A DNA stretch of 64,000 bases from Pseudonocardia parietis (GTDB taxonomy: Bacteria; Actinomycetota; Actinomycetes; Mycobacteriales; Pseudonocardiaceae). The translations under genes and the position numbers were made by a program. Position 1 is the first letter of the stretch. Each line of letters starts with the position of its first letter. The stretch is taken from contig NZ_JAGINU010000001.1 of the NCBI RefSeq assembly GCF_017876315.1, positions 868,001 through 932,000 of the forward strand, written 5' to 3'. This document shows, piece by piece, positions 56,732 to 64,000 of the stretch. The notes under the pieces are model-generated. The model was given only the letters and a program-made list of their open reading frames with translations. It was not told the DNA's origin and ran no database searches.

Positions 56732-59236
56732 TCAGAGGTGCGCAGGAGGAGGGGCCTGGCGCGCGCGGACGACCTTGCGCAGCTCGATCCACGACACGGC
56801 GACGATCGGGACCAGCACCGCGGCCGCCCACTCCTGCCCGCTCAGCGGTACCAGCCGCAGGGTGTCCCGCAGGACCGGCACCGTCATGATCGCGACGGTC
56901 GCCAGCGCGGTGACCACCGTCCAGGCCGGGAGGAACCGGTTGGACAGCAGGCCCGCCCGCAACAGTGGCGTGCGCTCGGTCCGCATCACCCAGGCCAGTG
57001 CCAGGTAGCCGGAGAGCCAGCTGACGAACGCCACCGTCTGCGAGGCCGTGACCAGGTACAACCCGCCGACGGCGACGAGCAGCGACGCGCCGCCGGCCAG
57101 CATGTCGGTCACCAGCGGCCGGTCCAGGAAGCGCGCCGCCGGGTCCCGGGGCCTGCGGTCCATCGCGTCGCGCTCGGCGGGCTCCGCGGCGAACGTCGCA
57201 CTGCCTGCGATGTCCATGAACATCTCGAGAACGACGATCTGGATCGGTGCGAACGGGATCGCCAGGCCCGCGAGGACGCCGGTCGCGGCGGTCGCCACCA
57301 GGCCGATCTTGCAGGCCAGGTAGTACCCGACGCCCTTGCGCAGGTTGTCGTGCAGGGTGCGGCCCTCGTGCAGCGCGCGGGTGAGGGTGGAGACGTCGTC
57401 GTCGGCGAGGATCAGGTCGGCGGCGTCGCGCGCGACGTCGGTACCGAAGGACCCCATCGCCACGCCGACGTCGGCGCGCGCCAGCGCCGGGGCGTCGTTG
57501 ACGCCGTCGCCGGTCACCGCGACGATCTCCCCACCGGCCTGCAACGCCTCGACCAGCCGCAGCTTGTGCTCGGGCGCCACCCGGGCGAACAGCGACGTCC
57601 GGGCGACGGCGTCGGCCAGCGCGGCGTCGTCGAGCCGGTCCAGGTCCCGGCCGGTCAGCAGGTGCTCGTCCTCGATCCCGACCCGGGCGGCGATCGCCCG
57701 CGCGCACGCCGGGTGGTCGCCGGTCACCATCAGCACCCGGATCCCGGCCCGCCGGACCGTCGCGACGGCCTCCGCGGCACCGGCTCGCGGCGGATCGGAG
57801 AGCCCCACGAGACCGGCGGGGAGCAGGTCGCGTTCGGCGTCGTCGATGGTCTCCGGGATCCCGGACGCGTGACCGGTCGCCACCGCGATCACCCGCAGCC
57901 CGTGCTCCGCCATCCGCTCCGCGCGGTCGAGCAGCGGCCGGTCCGCCACCCGACACCGGCGCAGGACCGACTCCGGTGAACCGGTCGTGATCACCAGCCC
58001 GTCGGCCAGCACCACCGTCATCGTCTCGCGCACCGGGTCGAAGGCGAAGCGCTGCACCGGCTCACCCGGCAGGACGAGCCCGCGCTCGCGCGCCGCCACC
58101 AGGAAGGCGACGTCGGTCGGGTCGCCGGACCAGCCGCCGTCCGGATCCGGGGTGGCCTCGGTACAGACCGCGCCGAGAGCGACCAGCTCGTCGGAGCCGA
58201 CGCCGACCGGGACGGTCCGCGCGACCGCCATCCGGTTCTCGGTCAGCGTCCCGGTCTTGTCGGTCGCGAGCACCGTGACCGTCCCCAGCGTCTCGGCCGC
58301 CCGCAGCCGCCGGACCAGGCCGCGGCGCCGCGACAGCCGGTAGGCACCCAGTCCGAGGACCAGGCTGATGATGATCGGCAGCTCCTCCGGGACCGTCGCG
58401 AACGCCAGGGTCAGGCCGGTCAGGACCATCTCCCGCCACGGTTCGCCGGTGAGCACCCCGATCAGCGGCACGAGCACGCTGAACCCGATCGCCAGCGTCG
58501 CCAGGCCCTTCGAGAGATCGCGCATCGCCTGCTGCAGCGCGGTGCGGGGCGGCTTCGCGGCGAGGACGAGCCCGGTGATCCGGCCGAGTTCGGTGGCCGT
58601 CGCGGTGGCGACGACGACCCCGCGGCCCCGCCCGGCGACGACCGTGGTCCCGGCGAAGGCGAGGTTCGCCCGGTCGCCGAGATCGGTGTGGTCGTCGAGG
58701 ACCCGGCGGGCGTCCTTCGGCGCGGCGACGGACTCACCGGTCAGCGCGGCCTCGTCGACCCGCAGGCCCCACGTCTCGGTCAGTCGCACGTCGGCGGGGA
58801 CGCGTGCCCCGGCGGCGAGCGGGACGACGTCGCCCGGAACGAGGTCGTCGGCCGGAACGGACACCACCCGGCCGTCGCGCAGCACCGGTGTCGTCGGAGC
58901 GGTCAACCGGCCGAGCGCGGCGATGACCGACTTCGCCCGGAACTCCGCGAACACCTCGACCAGCACCACCGCGGCGATGATCACGACGATGGCGACCGTG
59001 TCGCCCGGGCGGCCCCAGATGCCGTAGAGCACCGCCACCGCGGCCAGCAGCAGCATCATCGGCTCGGTGATCTCGTCGGCGAGTACCCGCCAGAACGTCA
59101 CCCGGCGCGGCTCGATCCGGCGGTTCGGGCCGAACCGGGCGAGCCGATCCGCCGCCTCCGCGGTGCTCAGTCCGTGCGCGGCGTCGGTGCCGTGGTGCTC
59201 CGCAACCGCGTCGACGGGTACGGAGTGCGCCTTCAT
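56732..59236 (-). CDS. P-type cation ATPase (calcium-type)
   Basis: 834 residues. Actuator TGES loop in VDEAALTGESVAAPKD, membrane motif FATVPEELPIII (PEELP, seen in calcium and related pumps), phosphorylation site LATDKTGTLTENRM, nucleotide domain, hinge AVTGDGVNDAPALARADVGV and C-terminal membrane segments. The N-terminal cation-ATPase domain (GLSTAEAADRLARFGPNRR) is present and there is no heavy-metal domain. Pumps Ca2+ or another divalent cation out of the cell. Its ATG overlaps the ChrB-like stop (ATGA). Confidence 0.93.
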   Translation of the reverse strand: MKAHSVPVDAVAEHHGTDAAHGLSTAEAADRLARFGPNRRIEPRRVTFWRVLADEITEPMMLLLAAVAVLYGIWGRPGDTVAIVVIIAAVVLVEVFAEFRAKSVIAALGRLTAPTTPVLRDGRVVSVPADDLVPGDVVPLAAGARVPADVRLTETWGLRVDEAALTGESVAAPKDARRVLDDHTDLGDRANLAFAGTTVVAGRGRGVVVATATATELGRITGLVLAAKPPRTALQQAMRDLSKGLATLAIGFSVLVPLIGVLTGEPWREMVLTGLTLAFATVPEELPIIISLVLGLGAYRLSRRRGLVRRLRAAETLGTVTVLATDKTGTLTENRMAVARTVPVGVGSDELVALGAVCTEATPDPDGGWSGDPTDVAFLVAARERGLVLPGEPVQRFAFDPVRETMTVVLADGLVITTGSPESVLRRCRVADRPLLDRAERMAEHGLRVIAVATGHASGIPETIDDAERDLLPAGLVGLSDPPRAGAAEAVATVRRAGIRVLMVTGDHPACARAIAARVGIEDEHLLTGRDLDRLDDAALADAVARTSLFARVAPEHKLRLVEALQAGGEIVAVTGDGVNDAPALARADVGVAMGSFGTDVARDAADLILADDDVSTLTRALHEGRTLHDNLRKGVGYYLACKIGLVATAATGVLAGLAIPFAPIQIVVLEMFMDIAGSATFAAEPAERDAMDRRPRDPAARFLDRPLVTDMLAGGASLLVAVGGLYLVTASQTVAFVSWLSGYLALAWVMRTERTPLLRAGLLSNRFLPAWTVVTALATVAIMTVPVLRDTLRLVPLSGQEWAAAVLVPIVAVSWIELRKVVRARQAPPPAHL

Positions 59237-59796
59237 TCCGCGCGCGGCGGGACGTCGGGTGCGACGCCCTCGGCCCGGTAGACGCCCGCGGTGAACGCGT
59301 CGAGCGCCCGGCGGCCACGGTCGAGCAGATCCTCGGCGTCCTTGAGCCGCTCGTCCGGGAAGAAGTCCCGTGCGGAGATCCTGGAGAGCCAGCCGGTGAG
59401 CCGGTCGAGGACCTGCTCGTTCTCCTCCAGCTCGGCGAACGAGAAGTTGTCCCGCGCCGTCTCCTTCTCCAGCTCCGCCAGCAGCGCGTGACCCCGCTCG
59501 GCGAACTCGGCGAACTCCTTGGCCCGTTCGCTACGGAAACGGGCGACGATGTCACCGTCGGTCCGCTCGTCGGCCCGGTCGATCTCGAGGGCGTACGCGG
59601 TTCCGCCGTTCTCGCGCACGTGGCCGACCAGGCCGTCGAAGAACGCGCGGTGCTCCGGGGTGCGGGGCAGCACCCAGGTGCCGTTCTGCAGGCCGACGGC
59701 GCCCGCCGCGCGGGCCCGGCGCCAGAGCGTCACCCGCGGGCTCGACGGCGACGCCGGCAACTGGGCGAGCAGGAGGACCCAGCCTTCGGTTGGCAT
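59233..59796 (-). CDS. ChrB N-terminal-domain-like protein
   Basis: 187 residues from ATG 59796. The start GWVLLLAQLPASPSSPRVTL and WRRARAAGAVGLQNGTWVLP is the ChrB_N type domain found in chromate-resistance regulators. The middle is a charged helical region (RFRSERAKEFAEFAERGHAL). The C-terminal ChrB catalytic-like part is absent, and no chrA transporter is present, so a chromate role is doubtful. Coupling to the P-type ATPase suggests a regulator or accessory of that pump. Confidence 0.8.
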   Translation of the reverse strand: MPTEGWVLLLAQLPASPSSPRVTLWRRARAAGAVGLQNGTWVLPRTPEHRAFFDGLVGHVRENGGTAYALEIDRADERTDGDIVARFRSERAKEFAEFAERGHALLAELEKETARDNFSFAELEENEQVLDRLTGWLSRISARDFFPDERLKDAEDLLDRGRRALDAFTAGVYRAEGVAPDVPPRAE

Positions 59797-59846
59797 GAGG
59801 CGACGCTACACCGATCACGCACGGCTGGTGCAACACATGTTTCACC

Positions 59847-59888
59847 GCCGTGGCGTCACTGCCGTGGTGTCACCGGCGTGGTGTCACT
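59847..59888. repeat. Three tandem 14-bp repeats
   Basis: GCCGTGGCGTCACT, GCCGTGGTGTCACC and GGCGTGGTGTCACT follow head to tail from 59847. The last one covers the stop codon of the racemase-like gene. It lies in the 87-bp gap upstream of the ChrB-like gene. Confidence 0.65.
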
Positions 59889-60528
59889 GCCGGGGAGCGG
59901 CACCGAGTGCGCCGAGCACGCCGAGCCCGGTCCGGATCGGGTCGAGCACCAGCGGCAGCCCGGCCTCGAGAGGGCCGACGTCGACCGCCGAGCATCCGTT
60001 CACCACCGCGGTCACCCCGGCGTCACGGGCGGCCTGCAGAGCGGGGCGCAGCGCGGCTGTCCAGCGCTCGGAGTCCTCGATGTCGGCGAGCTCCAGATCC
60101 AGCACCGTGACCCCGTGGAACGCCCCGGCCCACCCGTAGGCGGTGACCCGGTCCTGCAGCTCCGTGGCGATCGCCGCGTTCCGGGTGACCGCGGCGACCC
60201 GGTGCCCGGCGGCGACCGCGGCGCCGACGGTCAGCCGCAGCAGGCCCAGGGCGGGCCGTTCGCCGAGCCGGCCGCCGACCGGGACCCCGGGATCGAGCAC
60301 GCAGTCCGGCAGCACGGCGTCGCACTCCGGAGCGTGTGTCAGGGCGTGGGCGACGAGCTCCTCCGAGCGGCGCACGTCGGTCGCGTTCTCGAGCGCGCGG
60401 GGGCCGTCGGCGCCCAGGTCGGACAGCACGACCCGCACGCCGGCCGGAGCGAGCGCGTCGTACCGGGCCTGGCGCCGGGCCACCTCGGCGGGCCCGACGG
60501 TGATCGGCGTGACGGCATGGACGAGCAT
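59884..60528 (-). CDS. Asp/Glu/hydantoin racemase-family protein
   Basis: 214 residues from ATG 60528 with GAGGAG upstream. Two-domain racemase-like fold with cysteines at the expected places: DAVLPDCVLDPG and AVVNGCSAVDVGPLEAG. It resembles maleate isomerase, hydantoin racemase and arylmalonate decarboxylase relatives, whose substrates are dicarboxylates or hydantoins. Last gene of the leftward operon PrpD-type, MFS, PrpD-type, racemase, which suggests catabolism of an unusual dicarboxylic acid. Confidence 0.82.
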   Translation of the reverse strand: MLVHAVTPITVGPAEVARRQARYDALAPAGVRVVLSDLGADGPRALENATDVRRSEELVAHALTHAPECDAVLPDCVLDPGVPVGGRLGERPALGLLRLTVGAAVAAGHRVAAVTRNAAIATELQDRVTAYGWAGAFHGVTVLDLELADIEDSERWTAALRPALQAARDAGVTAVVNGCSAVDVGPLEAGLPLVLDPIRTGLGVLGALGAAPRQ

Positions 60529-60539
60529 GCGGTTCTCCT

Positions 60540-61892
60540 CTAGAAGCAGGTCGTGGCACCGAGGGCGCGCAGGTGCGCACCGGCGTCCGGCGCCGTGGGC
60601 AGTGCGACGCACCGGTCCCGCAGCGCGGCGACGACCTCCGGAGCGTCGAGCAGGTCGCCGAGGATGCGAGCACGGTCGTCGGAGTCGAAGGGATGGTGTG
60701 CGGCGTCGCCGACCGGGTTCGGGCGCTCGGCGACGAACCGGCCGGTCGTCGTCGTCACGGTGACCCGGGCCGGGCGCTCGGCCGGCAGCCGGGCGTCCAG
60801 GTCCGCGGCCGCCCGGACGGTCACCCTGCGGGCCAGCTCCGCCGTGACGGGATCGGCCAGCGCCTGCGGGGACAGGTCGGCCGGCACCAGCCGGCCCCGG
60901 CGCAGTGCCCCGGCGACGGCGAACGGCAGCGAGAACATCGCGGCCAGCGGGGTCGGCCAGTCGACGCGGTCGAGCGGTGCGCCGAGCGAGTGGATCTCGA
61001 CGAGCACCTGCTCGATGTCACCGTCGAGCCGGCCGGTCAGGTCCAGGGCGGCGTCCACGGCGGCATGGGTGAACGAGCAGGACGAGTGCTGCTTGAAGTA
61101 GCCCCCGAGGATCTCCCAGCGCTCGCCGAGACCGTCGTCGAGCGCCGCCGGGTCGAAGTCGCCGAGCAGGTCACCGAGCGAACCGGCAGCCACCCCGGTC
61201 GGGTGGCCGGTCCCGGATGCGGCCAGCCGGGCCGCCGCGAGACCGGACTGGTTCGCCGCACCGACCCAGTGGTCGCGGACCGGGTTCCCGTCCAGCGCCG
61301 CGGAGAACGGCCCGGCGACCGGCAGGCCGCTACCCGCGTCGATCGCCGTCGCGGTGGCCCGCGGGTCGAGCCCGAGCACGCGCGCGCAGCCGGCTGCGGC
61401 GCCGGCGACGCCCCAGTTCCCGTGCGGGTGGGTTCCCGGCCGGAGCCGGGTGGCCCGCCCGAACCTGGCGGCGACCTCGTAGGCGGCGAGCAGCGCGCAG
61501 CACAGCTCGTCACCCGGTGTGCCGTGCTTCGCCGCGAGCGCCAGCACGGCCGGGAAGCCGTGCGCGGCCGGGTGGCCGCCGGCGAGCCGGTGTCCGTCGT
61601 CGAGCTCGAGCCGGACGGACGCGGTGGCATTGATCCACGCGGCGGCGTCGACCGCGACCGTGCGGCCCGTCCCGAACAGCGGGGAGGGGCCCGCGGGCGG
61701 GTCCCAGGCCTCGACCAGCGACTGCTGGGCGGGCTCGCGTGAGCCGAGGGTGGTGACCGCGACGGCGTCGACGAGCACGGTCACCACCCGCTCCCGGACC
61801 TCGGCCGGGACGTCGGCCCAGCGCAGGTCCGCGACCCACTCGCCGAGCCGTGCGACCGCTTCCCGGACGGCGTCCTGGTTCCGGTCGGTCAT
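60540..61892 (-). CDS. MmgE/PrpD-family protein
   Basis: 450 residues. Helical N-terminal domain (VVTVLVDAVAVTTLGSREPA, ELDDGHRLAGGHPAAHGFPA) and C-terminal domain (GGYFKQHSSCSFTHAAVDAA) of the 2-methylcitrate dehydratase/cis-aconitate decarboxylase fold. The active-site region GHRLAGGHPAA is present. Starts 2 bp downstream of the MFS gene. Related to the partial gene at the window end; two such genes in one operon suggest successive (de)hydration or decarboxylation of tricarboxylate-like acids. Confidence 0.88.
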   Translation of the reverse strand: MTDRNQDAVREAVARLGEWVADLRWADVPAEVRERVVTVLVDAVAVTTLGSREPAQQSLVEAWDPPAGPSPLFGTGRTVAVDAAAWINATASVRLELDDGHRLAGGHPAAHGFPAVLALAAKHGTPGDELCCALLAAYEVAARFGRATRLRPGTHPHGNWGVAGAAAGCARVLGLDPRATATAIDAGSGLPVAGPFSAALDGNPVRDHWVGAANQSGLAAARLAASGTGHPTGVAAGSLGDLLGDFDPAALDDGLGERWEILGGYFKQHSSCSFTHAAVDAALDLTGRLDGDIEQVLVEIHSLGAPLDRVDWPTPLAAMFSLPFAVAGALRRGRLVPADLSPQALADPVTAELARRVTVRAAADLDARLPAERPARVTVTTTTGRFVAERPNPVGDAAHHPFDSDDRARILGDLLDAPEVVAALRDRCVALPTAPDAGAHLRALGATTCF

Positions 61893-61894
61893 CG

Positions 61895-63181
61895 TCAGGC
61901 CCGGTCGCCTGCGGTCTGTGCCTCGTGCGCCGCCGCGGGGACCGGCTCGCGGGGGACGAGCAGCATGAGCAGCGCGCCGGCCACGGCCAGCCCGGCCATC
62001 ACGACGAACCCGCTGGTGAAGCTGCCCGTGCTGGCCACGATGAAGCCCATCACCGAGGGCGCCACGATGCCGGAGGAGGCGAAGGCGGCATCGGCGAAAC
62101 CGGCCGCGCTACCGGGCTGGTCGGGGGCCGCGTCGATGGCGGCGACCCACCAGATACCGCCGGTGACGAACCCGAAGCCGACGCCGAGCGAGATCGAGAT
62201 CAGCGCGACGGTCAGGCCCGGCGCGATCGCCAGCGGCACCAGCGAGCACCCGGCCAGCAGCAGGGCGACACCCATGACCGCGAACCGGCTGCGGATGCGC
62301 GGGCTGCGGCGGTAGACGCGGTCGACGATGACGCCACCGGCGAGCGCGCCGACGATGCCGCACGCCCACGGCGCGATCGAGAACGAGCCGGCCTCCTTGA
62401 CGCTGAGTCCGTAGGCGTCCGACAGGAACGACGGGAGCCAGTACATGAAGCCCCAGAACATGAAGCCCCAGGCGAAGTAGCCGCCGGAGACCACCCAGAG
62501 GTTGCGGTTGGTCAGCAGCGGACGCCACCGCACCCGGGAACGCCCCGGCCCGCTGTCGGCCTCCTGGCCCGCGCTGATCAGGTCCAGCTCGGCCTTGCTC
62601 ACCCGGGACGACTCCTCGGGCAGGTCGCGCAGCAGGCCGACCGCGAGGAGCGCCCAGACGACACCGAGGATCGCCAGCGTCCAGAACATGCCGCGCCAGC
62701 CGAGCAGATCGATCAGCCAGGTCAGCAGCGGACCGGCGATCAGCAGGCTGCCCGAGACCGCGACCCCGCCGCACAGCGCCAGCGCGACCCCGCGTTCGCG
62801 GATCGGCAGCCAGCGGCTCACGGTCCGGGTCGCGGCCGGGAACGCCGGTGCCTCACCGATCCCGAGCAGCAGCCGGATGATCAGCAGGCCGGCGAACGAA
62901 CCGGCGAGCGGGATCAGCGCCGTGGTGACCGAGAACAGTGCGACGGCGACGAGCAGTACCCGCCGGGTACCGAACCGGTCCACCAGCGGCCCGGACAGGA
63001 ATGCGGCGACCATGTATCCGACCGAGAAGACCGAACTGATGATCCCGTACTGCGCGGTGGTGAGCCCGAACTCCTCCTGGAGCGGCTCGACCGCGTAGGC
63101 GACCGCGCTGCGATCGATGTAGTTGATGAGGATGAGGCCGACGATCAGCCCCAACGTCACGAAGCGGAACCGTGTACTCAT
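61895..63181 (-). CDS. MFS transporter (anion:cation symporter type)
   Basis: 428 residues from ATG 63181; an upstream in-frame start would run through palindromes. Twelve membrane helices. YIDRSAVAYAVEPLQEEFGL in the first loop, GIGEAPAFPAATRTVSRWLP and RERGVALALC are typical of the anion:cation symporter family that imports organic acids such as tartrate, phthalate, galactarate or glucarate. In this operon it likely imports the acid processed by the two PrpD-type proteins and the racemase-like protein. Confidence 0.92.
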   Translation of the reverse strand: MSTRFRFVTLGLIVGLILINYIDRSAVAYAVEPLQEEFGLTTAQYGIISSVFSVGYMVAAFLSGPLVDRFGTRRVLLVAVALFSVTTALIPLAGSFAGLLIIRLLLGIGEAPAFPAATRTVSRWLPIRERGVALALCGGVAVSGSLLIAGPLLTWLIDLLGWRGMFWTLAILGVVWALLAVGLLRDLPEESSRVSKAELDLISAGQEADSGPGRSRVRWRPLLTNRNLWVVSGGYFAWGFMFWGFMYWLPSFLSDAYGLSVKEAGSFSIAPWACGIVGALAGGVIVDRVYRRSPRIRSRFAVMGVALLLAGCSLVPLAIAPGLTVALISISLGVGFGFVTGGIWWVAAIDAAPDQPGSAAGFADAAFASSGIVAPSVMGFIVASTGSFTSGFVVMAGLAVAGALLMLLVPREPVPAAAHEAQTAGDRA

Positions 63182-63201
63182 GATCGCTTCCCTTGAATCG
63201 G

Positions 63202-63360
63202 ATCCGCCTCTCGGGCGGATTCTATGTTCCGCTCCGCGGAACAATTCGGACTCCGTTGTCGAGCAATTCTCGGTTGACTTCGCTGATCAGGTCAATGATC
63301 TCTGTGTGAATTCCGGTTACAGCGCGGATACACAGGCTCAATTGTTCCGCTGAGCGGTAC
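63202..63360. promoter_or_regulatory. IclR-type palindromes upstream of the MFS gene
   Basis: GTTCCGC-TCC-GCGGAAC (63226-63242) is a perfect 7-3-7 dyad; GTTCCGC-TGA-GCGGTAC (63344-63360) has one mismatch and overlaps the 3' end of the preceding PrpD-type gene; ATCCGCC-TCTCG-GGCGGAT (63202-63220) is a third dyad. The 3-base centre and TTCCGC/GCGGAA halves are like IclR-family operators. The regulator is probably outside the window or is one of the IclR proteins described here. Confidence 0.55.
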
Positions 63361-64000
63361 AATTCGTCGCATTCTGCAGTCCGGTCATCACCTCGGCGAC
63401 CGCGCGGTCGTCGCGCAGGTCCCACAGCGACGCGACGATCGCGGTCGCGTCGCCCGGGGACACCGCGCGTTCGGCGTTCCCGGTGAACTTCGCGGCGAGC
63501 TCATCGGCCGACAGCGGCCGCTGCGGGCCGCCACGGTTCGCCGTCACCCGCTCGGTCACCGTGCTGCCGTCGGTGAGCTCGGCGGTCAGTACGGCGGGGA
63601 ACTGGCGGGGGAAGCCCGCCGTCGCCTCGTCGTCGGCGACGACCCGGACCCGGCCTGCCAGATCGAGGCGCCGGGGATCGGCCGCGGCGGCGTCGGTGAA
63701 GTCCTCGTGGAACACACCGAGCCCGCCACCGCCGATCAGCGCCGCGGCCACGGTGTAGGGCCCGGAGAACGCCGCGTGGTACCCGGAGCGGGGCCGGGCC
63801 TTCTCCTCGACGGGCTCGGCGATCGTGCGCATGACCGGCGCGGGCACGCCCAGCACCAGTTCCCGGACCTCGTCGGCGGTCACGCCGCGCTCGCGCAGGC
63901 GCAGCGCCGCGTCCACCCCCGCGTGGGTGAAGTGGTTGCAGGGGTAGGGCTTGAAGAACACCCCGGGGGTCTCCCACTGCTCGCCGAGACCGTCGGTGAC
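63338..64000 (-). CDS. MmgE/PrpD-family protein, C-terminal 220 residues
   Basis: The frame is open from the window edge to a stop at 63338. GLGEQWETPGVFFKPYPCNH and FTHAGVDAALRLRERGVTAD match the C-terminal domain of the 2-methylcitrate dehydratase family, with ARPRSGYHAAFSGPYTVAAA in the later part. The N-terminal domain lies beyond 64000. First visible gene of the leftward operon that continues with the MFS carrier after about 157 bp containing palindromes. Confidence 0.85.
   Translation of the reverse strand, partial: VTDGLGEQWETPGVFFKPYPCNHFTHAGVDAALRLRERGVTADEVRELVLGVPAPVMRTIAEPVEEKARPRSGYHAAFSGPYTVAAALIGGGGLGVFHEDFTDAAAADPRRLDLAGRVRVVADDEATAGFPRQFPAVLTAELTDGSTVTERVTANRGGPQRPLSADELAAKFTGNAERAVSPGDATAIVASLWDLRDDRAVAEVMTGLQNATNCTAQRNN

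Noticed and set aside
55986-57956. A 656-residue leftward frame joining the hydrolase with the P-type ATPase region
   Set aside because: The upstream two thirds is out-of-frame ATPase sequence; the hydrolase start was set at 56699.
1-64000. CRISPR arrays, rRNA genes and a replication origin
   Set aside because: I saw no regularly spaced 25-40 bp repeats with unique spacers, no rRNA-like sequence and no DnaA-box cluster.

Overview
The window is about 70% GC or more, with GTG/ATG (once TTG) starts, GTGA/ATGA stop-start overlaps and the codon bias of a high-GC actinobacterium. The proteins look most like those of Pseudonocardia and related aromatic-degrading actinomycetes; this is my recognition of sequence style, not a database result. 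Most of the window is an accessory catabolic island: at least five aromatic or ring-compound modules, each beside its own regulator, interleaved with transposons, IS fragments and gene remnants.

Layout. 1-1.6 kb: 3' part of an IS21-type transposase gene with its terminal repeats. 1.7-2.6 kb: an AraC regulator. 3.0-6.6 kb: lower meta-cleavage operon (acetaldehyde dehydrogenase, 4-hydroxy-2-oxovalerate aldolase, 2-hydroxypentadienoate hydratase) divergent from an IclR regulator. 6.9-13.5 kb: mobile region with a dead IS701-type transposase, a STAS protein, and a Tn5053/Tn7-like block (serine resolvase, DUF6247-like and toxin-like pair, DDE transposase with Mu-C-type domain, AAA ATPase, unknown third protein) ending in 23-bp-spaced repeats that abut a truncated LigK/RraA-type aldolase gene. 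13.5-17.5 kb: Rieske oxygenase, hydrolase, muconolactone isomerase-like protein, tiny CxC protein and LigA/LigB ring-cleavage dioxygenase. 17.7-24.4 kb: leftward operon for a two-component flavin monooxygenase (flavin reductase, RibB-like mini-protein, acyl-CoA-dehydrogenase-fold oxygenase, luciferase-like enzyme, two hydrolases) divergent from an AraC regulator, with a 40-bp operator-like sequence duplicated in the operon. 24.4-29 kb: FAD hydroxylase, hydrolase, VOC dioxygenase and amidohydrolase, divergent from an IclR regulator. 30-37.6 kb: a second FAD hydroxylase, then a rightward operon of CaiB CoA-transferase, citryl-CoA-lyase-like enzyme, LigB, LigA, quinone-oxidoreductase-like and MetE-like proteins.

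38-43 kb is a scar zone: acyl-CoA dehydrogenase and a CoA-transferase whose 3' end is fused to an IS remnant, an intact 923-bp IS5-family element with TAA target duplications, a replication-initiator-like C-terminus, the 3' half of a tRNA-Thr (an attachment-site footprint) and a remnant of a Wadjet-type (TIGR02680-like) ATPase. 43-60 kb carries more ordinary cargo: alcohol dehydrogenase/TetR, an Nramp-related transporter with a 36-aa membrane protein, a GH13 enzyme, an erythromycin esterase-like protein, IclR plus phthalate-dioxygenase-reductase-type protein plus P450, two tandem small secreted proteins, a P-type Ca-ATPase and a ChrB-like protein. 60-64 kb holds two MmgE/PrpD proteins, an MFS carrier and an Asp/Glu-racemase-family protein with IclR-type palindromes upstream.

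How it fits together: ring activation (FAD hydroxylases, two-component monooxygenase, Rieske enzyme, P450), ring cleavage (two LigAB-type enzymes and a VOC protein), product hydrolysis (several alpha/beta hydrolases) and central funnelling (hydratase/aldolase/dehydrogenase; CoA-transferase/lyase). A shared palindrome, RCGGAC-N4-GTCCGY, lies ahead of three of these modules and suggests common control. No substrate can be assigned from sequence alone.
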